6,986 nt of DNA, taken from contig DPSD01000160.1 in NCBI GenBank assembly GCA_003538495.1, positions 1-6,986 on the forward strand, given 5' to 3'. Below are positions 1 through 6,000 of the stretch, in pieces. The position numbers and the translations under genes are program-made. Positions within the stretch are counted from its first letter, which is position 1; each line of letters starts with the position of its first letter. The notes under the pieces are model-generated. The model had not been told where the DNA came from. It saw only the letters and a program-made list of their open reading frames with translations, and searched no databases. This stretch comes from Accumulibacter sp. GTDB lineage: Bacteria; Pseudomonadota; Gammaproteobacteria; Burkholderiales; Rhodocyclaceae.

Positions 1-1551
1 TTTGTCCTCGATCTGGTGTTCACCCCCGGCGGAATTGCCTCGCTCGGAGCCAGTCGCAGTACCGAACTGACCGCAAGCCTGGTGGTCATCGCACTGCTGG
101 CGTTGCAGGCGGCAACCTATTACTGGGTGACGCGTCGCGCAGCCCTGTCGCGTCCGTCTCGCTGGACTCCGCGTGCGGGCTGGGTGCTGCTGGCCATTCT
201 GAGCTTCGCGGTCGGCGAGCGTGTCGCCTATGGTTTCAGCGCTGCCGCCAACTACCAGCCGATTCTTTTTGCCAGCGAGCGCTACCCGCTGTACCTGCCG
301 ACCACCTTTCGCAAGCTGGCATCCCGGTTGGGCTTCAGCGGCGCTCCCGAGGGGGAAGGCGGGGTGCATATCAAGAACGGCGTCCTGAGTTATCCGCTGC
401 TGCCGCTACGCGTCGAGCCGCCCGCACGCCCGCTCAACATCGTCTGGCTGGCCGTCGAATCGCTGCGCTACGACATGCTGGACCGTTCGATCATGCCGCA
501 GCTCTGGGATTTTTCCGAGCATTCGCTGCGCCTCGAGAACCACTACAGCGGTGGCAATACCACCCAGATGGGCATCTTCTCGATGTTCTACGGACTCTAC
601 GGAAACTACTGGTTTCCGATGATCGACGCGCGACGGTCGCCGGTGCTGATCGACGTACTGCAGCAGCAGAACTACCAGTTCAGCCTGCACACCAGCCAGG
701 GCTTCACCTATCCGGCGTTCAACAAGACGGTCTTCGCGCAGATCAACCCTGCCGACATGCACGTGATCGCCGAAGGTGCGCCCGCATGGCAGCGCGACCA
801 GCAGAACGTCGACGATATCCTCAAGTTCATCGACGGTCGCGACCGTTCCCGGCCGTTCATGACCTACATGTTCTTCGAGGCCACACACGCCAACTACACC
901 TTCCCGCCGGAAAGCGTCATCGCGCGGCCGTATCTCGAAGACTTCAACTACCTGTCTGCCGACTTCGAGAAGCAGATGGTGCCGATCAAGAACCGCTACC
1001 TCAATGCCGCTCATTTCGTCGACCAGCAGATCGGGCGCGTCGTCGACCATCTGCGCCAGCAGCACCTCCTCGATAACACCATTGTCATCGTCGTCGGTGA
1101 CCATGGCGAGGAATTCATGGATCGCAGCAGCCGTTGGGGGCACGCCGCGGAATTCAACCGTTATCAGACCAGCACCCCGGCCGTGTTGTGGGTGCCCGGC
1201 GAGAAAGCCCGCGTCATCCGCGGCATCACCAGCCACCTCGACCTGCCGGCAACGCTGATGCCGCTGCTTGGCGTACAGAATCCGCCGGCCGACTACTCGC
1301 TGGGTTACGACCTGCTGGCGCCCGACTTTCACCGCGATTATGCGGTTGCCGCCGACTGGCACCGCGTTGCCTACATCGGCGAGAAGTTCAAGATCGCCTT
1401 CCCGGTCAACGCCGCGGGTGCCGTCCGCCAGGAAGTGCTGGACGCCGACGACCGGCCGGTCAGCGATACCGACCAGGCCAAGAACGAGATCCGGCCGGCC
1501 ATGATCGAGATGATGAACAACCTCAACCGCTTCAGCCGTCCGAAGGGCTGA
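1..1551 (+). CDS. Inner-membrane sulfatase-fold protein, YejM/PbgA or LTA-synthase-like (5' partial)
   Basis: The frame is open at the left edge, so the start is outside the window; the GTG at 16 is probably internal. Numbering codons from base 1, hydrophobic segments lie at about 23-43 and 59-79, followed by a short linker and an alkaline-phosphatase/sulfatase-type domain from about 145 to the end. Visible metal and catalytic motifs are NIVWLAVES with Glu153, GGNTTQMG with Thr187/Thr188 at the nucleophile position, GDHGEEF with Asp367-His368, and RWGHAAEF with His381. The order of TM bundle then periplasmic hydrolase domain, and the GNTT-x2-GIF signature, match YejM/PbgA (DUF3413 plus sulfatase) and related phospho- or phosphoethanolamine-transferase proteins. 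YejM is about 586 residues, so roughly 70 N-terminal residues with further TM helices are probably missing. In enterobacteria YejM controls LPS synthesis; whether this homologue does so, or is an active transferase or hydrolase, cannot be told. Family fold is secure; exact role is inference. Confidence 0.85.
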   Translation, partial: FVLDLVFTPGGIASLGASRSTELTASLVVIALLALQAATYYWVTRRAALSRPSRWTPRAGWVLLAILSFAVGERVAYGFSAAANYQPILFASERYPLYLPTTFRKLASRLGFSGAPEGEGGVHIKNGVLSYPLLPLRVEPPARPLNIVWLAVESLRYDMLDRSIMPQLWDFSEHSLRLENHYSGGNTTQMGIFSMFYGLYGNYWFPMIDARRSPVLIDVLQQQNYQFSLHTSQGFTYPAFNKTVFAQINPADMHVIAEGAPAWQRDQQNVDDILKFIDGRDRSRPFMTYMFFEATHANYTFPPESVIARPYLEDFNYLSADFEKQMVPIKNRYLNAAHFVDQQIGRVVDHLRQQHLLDNTIVIVVGDHGEEFMDRSSRWGHAAEFNRYQTSTPAVLWVPGEKARVIRGITSHLDLPATLMPLLGVQNPPADYSLGYDLLAPDFHRDYAVAADWHRVAYIGEKFKIAFPVNAAGAVRQEVLDADDRPVSDTDQAKNEIRPAMIEMMNNLNRFSRPKG

Positions 1552-1568
1552 GCGCAAAGGCCACGGCT

Positions 1569-1597
1569 GCCGGCGAGCGAAGCGGGAGAGCGCCGGC
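1569..1597 (+). other. GC hairpin just after the sulfatase-like gene
   Basis: GCCGGCG at 1569-1575 pairs perfectly with CGCCGGC at 1591-1597 around a 15-base purine-rich loop, starting 18 bases past the stop codon. No T tract follows, so it is not a canonical intrinsic terminator; it could slow RNA decay or be chance in GC-rich DNA. The rest of the 1552-1763 gap has no reading frame with a credible start and ribosome site, and no convincing promoter. Confidence 0.35.
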
Positions 1598-1717
1598 CCT
1601 GCGCGGCCATCGCCGAGGTCAATCTTGCTATCATCGAGACCATTGCCCAGGGCTGGCGCCGCCTGACCACTCCTGGCGCGGGTTGGCAGCTCAAGATTCG
1701 GCGACTGGTGCTGCCAA

Positions 1718-1757
1718 GAGACCGCTACGAACCTGACCAGCGAGACCGCAGAGACCG
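1718..1757 (+). repeat. Three GAGACCG repeats in the ratA leader
   Basis: Exact GAGACCG copies begin at 1718, 1742 and 1751 (spacings 24 and 9 bases), all within 46 bases upstream of the GTG start of the RatA-like gene. The last copy runs into the weak GAAG that would have to serve as ribosome site. They may be a protein-binding site or short chance repeats; no known operator is recognised. Confidence 0.4.
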
Positions 1758-1763
1758 AAGCCC

Positions 1764-2213
1764 GTGGCAACCCATCGCGAGAGCCGCGTCATTGCCCTGT
1801 CACCCGAATGGCTGTTCGACGTCGTCGCCGACGTCGAACGCTACCCGGAGTTCGTGCCGCTGATGCTCGACGCGAAAATCGTGCACCGCGGCGACGACGC
1901 TTACGAAACCGAGCAGCGACTGGCTTTGGGACTGTTGATGCATCGCTTCCGAACGCGCACCGAGCTCGAGCGTCCGCGCCAGATCACGGTCTTGTCCGAC
2001 GACCGCTCGTTCTGCCGCTTCGACATCCGCTGGACCTTTTCGCCCTTGGCCGATGACCATTGCCACGTCGACTTTGCGCTCGACTGCGAGACGCGCTCGC
2101 TGTGGCTGATGCCGGTGATCCAGCTGCTGATCCTGCCGATGGCGACGACCATGGTCAGCGCTTTCGAAGCCAGAGCGCACGCGCTGGCGGCGAAAGCCGG
2201 CGCAGCCGGTTAG
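1764..2213 (+). CDS. ratA: RatA/COQ10-family START-domain protein
   Basis: The 149-residue product is a single polyketide-cyclase/START-like domain of the usual length. The opening THRESRVIALSPEWLFDVV, then ADVERYPEFVPLM, is the family signature: a strand, then helix with the D-V-x-x-Y-P-x-F-x-P motif. The C-terminal helix (LMPVIQLLILPMA, then FEARAHAL) closes the hydrophobic ligand pocket. Mitochondrial COQ10 and bacterial homologues bind ubiquinone or its intermediates and support respiration; E. coli RatA was described as a toxin blocking 70S ribosome assembly, and databases call the family toxin on that basis. No antitoxin-like neighbour is visible here: RnfH, often next to ratA, is absent, as is smpB on the upstream side. 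A quinone-chaperone role is the more plausible inference. The GTG start at 1764 fits the family N-terminus, but its ribosome site (GAAG, three bases from the start) is weak. glnS follows 33 bases downstream. Confidence 0.88.
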   Translation: MATHRESRVIALSPEWLFDVVADVERYPEFVPLMLDAKIVHRGDDAYETEQRLALGLLMHRFRTRTELERPRQITVLSDDRSFCRFDIRWTFSPLADDHCHVDFALDCETRSLWLMPVIQLLILPMATTMVSAFEARAHALAAKAGAAG

Positions 2214-2233
2214 AATGCGAAGCTTCGCGAATC

Positions 2234-2238
2234 AAGGA
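2234..2238 (+). promoter_or_regulatory. Ribosome binding site of glnS
   Basis: AAGGA lies eight bases before the GTG at 2247. It decides the start in favour of this GTG and shows glnS has its own initiation site although it lies only 33 bases after ratA. Confidence 0.7.
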
Positions 2239-2246
2239 CTGCCCCC

Positions 2247-4094
2247 GTGAGCCAGGAGACCACCAGCAAGGCGGCGTATACCGCCGCCGTTGCCAGCACC
2301 AACTTCATCCGCAACATCATCGAGGCCGACCTCGCCGCCGGCAAGCACGCCTCGCGCAAGTGGTCCGGCCACCCCGGTCCGGGTCCGCAGCAGCTCGCCG
2401 GCCCCCTGGATCCGGCGAAGATCCGCACCCGCTTTCCACCCGAACCGAACGGCTACCTGCACTTCGGCCATGCCAAATCGATCTGTCTCAACTTCGGACT
2501 GGCGCAGGATTACGGTGGCCGCTGCCATCTGCGTTTCGACGACACCAATCCGGAAAAGGAGGAGCAGGAGTACGTCGACTCGATCATCGACGCGGTCCAA
2601 TGGCTCGGCTTTTCGTGGGCCGGCCCGACCTCCGGAGGTCAGGCGGAGAGCGAGTCGAACCTTTACTTCGCCTCCAACTACTTCGACTGGATGGTCGAAT
2701 TCGCCGAATACCTGATCCGCAGCGGCCACGCCTACGTCGACAGCCAGAGCGCCGACGAAATGCGCGCCAGCCGCGGCACGCTGACCGAAGCCGGAGCCGA
2801 CTCGCCGTTTCGCGAGCGCCGCGCCGAGGAGAGCATGGATCTCTTCAAGCGCATGCAGCAGGGCGAGTTTCCGGACGGCGCACACATCCTGCGCGCGCGG
2901 ATCGACATGGCGGCAGCGAACATCAATCTGCGCGACCCGGCGATCTACCGCATTCGCCACGCCAGCCATCACAACACCGGCGATCGCTGGTGCGTCTACC
3001 CGATGTACACCTACGCCCACCCGATCGAGGACGCGCTCGAAAACATCACCCATTCGATCTGCACGCTCGAATTCGCCGACCAGCGGCCATTCTACGACTG
3101 GCTGCTCGAACGCCTGGCCGAAGGTGGGCTGTTGCAGCGGCCGCTGCCGCAGCAGATCGAGTTCTCGCGCCTGAACCTGACATACATCGTCCTCTCGAAG
3201 CGCAAGCTGATCCAGCTGGTCGAGGAAAAACACGTCGCCGGCTGGGACGACCCGCGCCTGCCGACCCTCGTCGGGGCGCGCCGCCGCGGCTACCCCGCGG
3301 CGGGCTTTCGCCTGTTCGCCGAACGCGTCGGCGTCTCGCGATCGGATTCGCTGATCGAGTACTCGCTGCTCGAAGACAGCATGCGTGAAGTGCTTAACGA
3401 ATCAGCCGAGCGCCGCGTCGCGGTGCTCGATCCGCTGAAGCTGATCATCGACAACTACCCGGCCGGCGACCGCGAAGAGTGCCTTGCCCCCAATCATCCG
3501 CTCAAGCCGGAAATGGGAACCCGCGCAGTGCCCTTCGGCCGCGAGTTGTGGATTGAACGCGAGGACTTCATGGCGCAGCCGAGCAAGGGCTACCACCGCC
3601 TCTATCCCGGCAACATGGCGCGTCTGCGCCATGGCTACGTGGTCAGATGCACCAGCTTCGACTGCGACGAACACGGGCTGGTCAGTGCCGTCCACTGTGA
3701 ATACCTTGCCGACTCGAAGAGCGGCAGCGCGGGCGCCGACAACTACAAGGTCAAGGGCAACCTGCACTGGCTTTCGGTAGCCGATGCCTGCCCCGCCGAA
3801 GTTCGCCTGTACGACCGTCTGTTCGCGGTTCCCTCGCCGGGCGCCAGGCGTGAGGGCGACCTCGAGGGCGTCGAACGCGACTTCCGTGACGACCTCAACC
3901 CGGACAGCATGCGCGTCATCGAGGCCTGGCTTGAGCCGTCGCTGAAGAATGCCCAGCCCGAAGAGTGCTTCCAGTTCGAGCGGCACGGTTATTTCGTCGC
4001 TGATCGCGTCGACTCGCAAGCCGGTGCGCCGGTGTTCAACCGGACGGTGACGCTCAGGGATTCGTGGTCGGCCAGGACCGGCTCACGAAAGTAG
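2247..4094 (+). CDS. glnS: Glutaminyl-tRNA synthetase
   Basis: This cytoplasmic class I enzyme charges tRNA-Gln with glutamine using ATP. Class I signatures are present: RFPPEPNGYLHFGHAKS with the HIGH motif as HFGH at 72-75, and the KMSKS equivalent VLSKRK at 315-320. Other family blocks include LRFDDTNPEKEE, RGTLTEAG, RDPAIYRIR, CVYPMYTYAHPIEDALE and ITHSICTLEF in the catalytic domain, GWDDPRLPTL after the signature loop, and the C-terminal anticodon-binding barrels ending in GYFV...PVFNRTVTLRDSW. The protein has 615 residues against 554 in E. coli. By eye the excess lies in a slightly longer N-terminus, a Gly/Pro-rich insertion of about 22 residues (37-58) just before the Rossmann fold, about 11 residues at 127-137, and small additions near the end of the catalytic domain and in the barrels. 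The rest aligns well, so it should be active. Presence of GlnRS implies direct Gln-tRNA charging. Probably co-transcribed with ratA; a GC hairpin follows the stop. Confidence 0.98.
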   Translation: MSQETTSKAAYTAAVASTNFIRNIIEADLAAGKHASRKWSGHPGPGPQQLAGPLDPAKIRTRFPPEPNGYLHFGHAKSICLNFGLAQDYGGRCHLRFDDTNPEKEEQEYVDSIIDAVQWLGFSWAGPTSGGQAESESNLYFASNYFDWMVEFAEYLIRSGHAYVDSQSADEMRASRGTLTEAGADSPFRERRAEESMDLFKRMQQGEFPDGAHILRARIDMAAANINLRDPAIYRIRHASHHNTGDRWCVYPMYTYAHPIEDALENITHSICTLEFADQRPFYDWLLERLAEGGLLQRPLPQQIEFSRLNLTYIVLSKRKLIQLVEEKHVAGWDDPRLPTLVGARRRGYPAAGFRLFAERVGVSRSDSLIEYSLLEDSMREVLNESAERRVAVLDPLKLIIDNYPAGDREECLAPNHPLKPEMGTRAVPFGRELWIEREDFMAQPSKGYHRLYPGNMARLRHGYVVRCTSFDCDEHGLVSAVHCEYLADSKSGSAGADNYKVKGNLHWLSVADACPAEVRLYDRLFAVPSPGARREGDLEGVERDFRDDLNPDSMRVIEAWLEPSLKNAQPEECFQFERHGYFVADRVDSQAGAPVFNRTVTLRDSWSARTGSRK

Positions 4095-4105
4095 GGACTT
4101 GCTCC

Positions 4106-4127
4106 GGCGGCGGCGCTTGCCGCCGCC
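4106..4127. terminator. Hairpin between convergent glnS and arsC
   Basis: GGCGGCGGC (4106-4114) and GCCGCCGCC (4119-4127) form a perfect 9-bp stem around the loop GCTT. It begins 11 bases after the glnS stop and ends 18 bases before the arsC stop, so it can serve both strands. The following bases are only modestly T-rich on the plus strand (TTGCCGCCTTACCCTT) and not on the minus strand, so termination efficiency is uncertain. Confidence 0.6.
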
Positions 4128-4145
4128 TTGCCGCCTTACCCTTGC

Positions 4146-4499
4146 CTACAGCAGTTCCAGCACCTTTTCGGGGGGCCGTCCGAGGACCGCCCGCTCGCCA
4201 CGCACGACGATCGGCCGTTCGATCAGGATCGGGTGCTCGGCCAGCGCGTCCAGCCAGTCGTCATCGCTCAGCGAGCGCCCCGTATAGTGCTCCTTGAAAA
4301 CGGCTTCGCCGCGGCGGACAAGCTCCGCTGGCTTCATGCCCAGCTTGCGCAGCAGATCACGAAGCTCGTCCCGGGTCGGCGGCGTCCTGAGGTAGTCGAC
4401 GACGTCCACCGCGATACCCTTTTCGGTGATCAACTGGTACGCTGCGCGGCTCTTCGAGCAGCGATTGTTGTGATAGATCCGCAGCGGCATCTCGGTCAT
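4146..4499 (-). CDS. arsC: ArsC-family (YfgD-like) arsenate reductase, glutaredoxin type
   Basis: The 117-residue thioredoxin-fold protein has the ArsC active site HNNRCSKSR with catalytic Cys14, followed by the family blocks DYLRTPPTRDEL, LVRRGE (Arg62), HPILIERPIVV (Arg95) and LGRPPEKV (Arg108). The three arginines correspond to Arg60, Arg94 and Arg107, which hold the oxyanion in E. coli ArsC. The residue two before the cysteine is Arg, as in YfgD-type members, and the usual Pro of NPxC is Asn here (N12). E. coli ArsC reduces arsenate with glutathione and glutaredoxin; the YfgD branch is of unclear substrate. No arsR, arsB or acr3 gene is nearby, so a dedicated arsenic operon is not supported. 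The frame extends 21 codons further upstream, but the ATG at 4499 has an AGGGA site six bases away and fits the family N-terminus. It may be transcribed from its own promoter; none is clear in 4500-4585. Confidence 0.9.
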   Translation of the reverse strand: MTEMPLRIYHNNRCSKSRAAYQLITEKGIAVDVVDYLRTPPTRDELRDLLRKLGMKPAELVRRGEAVFKEHYTGRSLSDDDWLDALAEHPILIERPIVVRGERAVLGRPPEKVLELL

Positions 4500-4505
4500 C
4501 CGGTT

Positions 4506-4510
4506 TCCCT
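4506..4510 (-). promoter_or_regulatory. Ribosome binding site of arsC
   Basis: AGGGA on the minus strand lies six bases before the ATG at 4499. It supports this start over the longer frame beginning at 4562 and over the ATG nine bases further in. Confidence 0.6.
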
Positions 4511-4585
4511 GGCAAATATTGATCGTCGCAGCTCGCGCCCGCACTGGCGAGCGCCACGGCAAGCCCGCCTGGCTCGCAAACGACA

Positions 4586-4605
4586 GGCCCCGCGCAAGCG
4601 GGGCC
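4586..4605 (-). terminator. Candidate terminator of the PEP-CTERM esterase gene
   Basis: On the minus strand GGCCCCGC-TTGC-GCGGGGCC forms a perfect 8-bp GC stem with a four-base loop, starting 19 bases after the esterase stop codon, followed by TGTCGTTTG, a weak T-rich stretch. Position and strength fit an intrinsic terminator separating the esterase from arsC. On the plus strand the loop is GCAA (a GNRA tetraloop) but no gene there ends nearby. Confidence 0.6.
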
Positions 4606-4624
4606 CAGACGGCGTTGCGGCAGC

Positions 4625-5719
4625 CTACAGCGAGTCGCGCCGACGAACGGCGGCAATGCCGAACAGGCCAAGCGCAAGCAGAGCGACGCTAGCCGGCTCC
4701 GGCACGACCGCGGCGAAGAAACCGGCTCCCAGGATTTCGTGCGCAGCCGTTGTCGGATGAACCTGGTCCCAGAACACGTACTTGTCAGGATCGGCACACA
4801 GACTTCCGGCACTCTGGCCACTGGGAGCTACGAAACAGGGATCCGTGGCATTGTCAAATCCGTAGGCGGCAGGATGAGCGAGAACGTCGTTGAACAGGCT
4901 GTAGAGGTCGAACTGCACGATATCGGCCGAAGGAGGCAGCAGGTTGGCACCGACAAACGTCAGGGTGCTGGCAAGCGCCGCGTTGAAAGCCAGCGTAAGG
5001 TCCGTGAGGTCGGCGCTTCCCCCAGGTCCCGCCGCCGGGATGGCACCAAGGTCGGGCAGATTCGGAACCAGGAAGTGCTGCGCGCCGGCACCGGCGAGGG
5101 CGCCGATGGTACCGACGATGTTGCTGATGCCGTTGGATATCAAATCGACGACGTTGCCTGCCACGGGTGGGCCGCCGAACACGGTTCCCGGCAGCATGCC
5201 CGTGTAGAGCCAGTTGAAGACATCGTTGGGGAAGAACCATACGACGAAGAGTGAGGTCGCCGGGTTAAAGCTGGGGCTCGGTGCAGTGAAGAACCCTGGA
5301 AGCTGGGCCGAGCCGAAAAGCTGCCCGGTGTTGCTGGTCCCCTCGTAGGCTGGGTGCAAGGCAGCTGGCACGGTCGGAGTGATGGTATTGAAACTGCTTA
5401 CCCCCGTCGTCGCGCCACCGACTGCATAGTTGGTCCCGCCGGCCAGAGAAGGTTTGAAAGCGGTACTGCCGGGGTGATACCCCTGCCACAGGTACTCGAC
5501 AGCAACCGGGCCGTTCGAGTACCGGCCACCCGCATAGGGCGGCGGCGGGAAGACCACGCCGGGTCCCGCATACGCCTGGCTGAGCAAGCCGCTGTTGCCG
5601 CCATCCGACAGGCTGTCGCCAAAAACAAACAGGTCGGAAAGTGTCTGTAACCCCGCGTTTGCCGAAACCGGCATCCCTGCGGAAACCAGCAGCGCCAATG
5701 CGCCAAGCATTTTCTTCAT
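4625..5719 (-). CDS. Secreted GDSL/SGNH-family esterase with PEP-CTERM sorting tail
   Basis: The 364-residue protein starts with a Sec signal peptide (MKKMLGALALL core, likely cleavage after SANA, residue 22). The GDSL hydrolase blocks follow: FVFGDSLSDGGN with nucleophile Ser36, GRYSNGPVAVEYL (65-77), block II GTNYAVGGA (95-103), block III WFFPND with Asn165, and block V DQVHP with Asp318 and His321, giving the Ser-Asp-His triad. Cys295 and Cys308 probably form a disulfide. The C-terminus is a textbook PEP-CTERM: VPEP at 339-342, a hydrophobic helix, then RRR at 359-361. Such tails are recognised by an exosortase and anchor or release proteins at the cell surface of EPS-forming Gram-negatives; the exosortase is not in this window. 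The substrate is unknown; ester or lipid hydrolysis is the family activity. Block III normally reads GxND, and here Phe replaces the Gly. AT-ending codons are more common than in glnS. The ATG at 5719 has a good ribosome site. Confidence 0.93.
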   Translation of the reverse strand: MKKMLGALALLVSAGMPVSANAGLQTLSDLFVFGDSLSDGGNSGLLSQAYAGPGVVFPPPPYAGGRYSNGPVAVEYLWQGYHPGSTAFKPSLAGGTNYAVGGATTGVSSFNTITPTVPAALHPAYEGTSNTGQLFGSAQLPGFFTAPSPSFNPATSLFVVWFFPNDVFNWLYTGMLPGTVFGGPPVAGNVVDLISNGISNIVGTIGALAGAGAQHFLVPNLPDLGAIPAAGPGGSADLTDLTLAFNAALASTLTFVGANLLPPSADIVQFDLYSLFNDVLAHPAAYGFDNATDPCFVAPSGQSAGSLCADPDKYVFWDQVHPTTAAHEILGAGFFAAVVPEPASVALLALGLFGIAAVRRRDSL

Positions 5720-5726
5720 CAGGTAG

Positions 5727-5733
5727 TCCCTCT
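5727..5733 (-). promoter_or_regulatory. Ribosome binding site of the PEP-CTERM esterase
   Basis: AGAGGGA on the minus strand lies seven bases before the ATG at 5719, directly ahead of the signal-peptide codons, and fixes the start. Confidence 0.65.
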
Positions 5734-5808
5734 CTGGTGGGTAGACGTCGAAGAGTCAAGAAAAGGTCGCTGCCTGCAACCGAACTCCAGACTCGGCGGC
5801 CTGCTTTC

Positions 5809-5826
5809 CCTGCGCAACGGCGCAGG
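5809..5826. repeat. Hairpin A in the esterase upstream region
   Basis: CCTGCGC (5809-5815) and GCGCAGG (5820-5826) form a perfect 7-bp stem around AACG. On the plus strand CGCA and then TTTTT (5831-5835) follow, so it looks like a weak plus-strand intrinsic terminator, although no plus-strand gene ends here. On the minus strand it would fold in the esterase leader. Confidence 0.45.
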
Positions 5827-5911
5827 CGCATTTTTGTGGCCGAACTGACGCATGCAAGAATCATACCTTGGAAGGCATCGCGCTGTTTTGGCAGACCATT
5901 TTCCCTGCCAA

Positions 5912-5927
5912 GCAGGCCGGCGCCTGC
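5912..5927. repeat. Hairpin B in the esterase upstream region
   Basis: GCAGGC (5912-5917) and GCCTGC (5922-5927) form a perfect 6-bp stem around CGGC. The 3' arm extends into GCGCCTGCGC (5920-5929), the exact reverse complement of GCGCAGGCGC at 5820-5829 in hairpin A. Confidence 0.4.
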
Positions 5928-6000
5928 GCATGTGTAAAGTTTTCCGACAGTCCGGTCGAGCGAACGGCCGCGGCGGGACGACGGCTAATGCCGGCATGGT

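Noticed and set aside
1629..1634. TATCAT as a -10 box for ratA
   Set aside because: The base stretch 17 positions upstream (GCCATC) does not resemble a -35 element, so a promoter call is unsupported.
406..1770. A 454-codon open frame on the minus strand across the sulfatase-like gene
   Set aside because: It is antisense to a gene with intact catalytic motifs; its product is Arg/Val/Asp-rich without any domain. Long antisense frames are expected in high-GC DNA.
2556..2563. Strong Shine-Dalgarno-like AAGGAGGA inside glnS
   Set aside because: It encodes Lys-Glu-Glu in a conserved block (NPEKEE) and no start codon follows at a usable distance in a plausible frame.
2232..3233. A 333-codon minus-strand frame opposite glnS
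   Set aside because: Antisense shadow with low-complexity Val/Ala/Gly/Arg product; no ribosome site or domain.
2060..3388. A 442-codon plus-strand frame overlapping ratA and glnS
   Set aside because: It is the +1-type shadow of glnS, very Arg/Pro-rich, with no recognisable family, while glnS aligns along its full length.
4500..4562. A 21-residue N-terminal extension of ArsC
   Set aside because: The extension does not match the family, and a ribosome site sits just before the inner ATG at 4499.
5890..5911. Possible sigma-54 promoter (TTGGCAGGGAAAATGG on the minus strand) for the PEP-CTERM gene
   Set aside because: The GG of the -24 element is followed at the right distance by GG rather than the required GC, so it fails the consensus. 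It also lacks a sigma-70 -10 partner.
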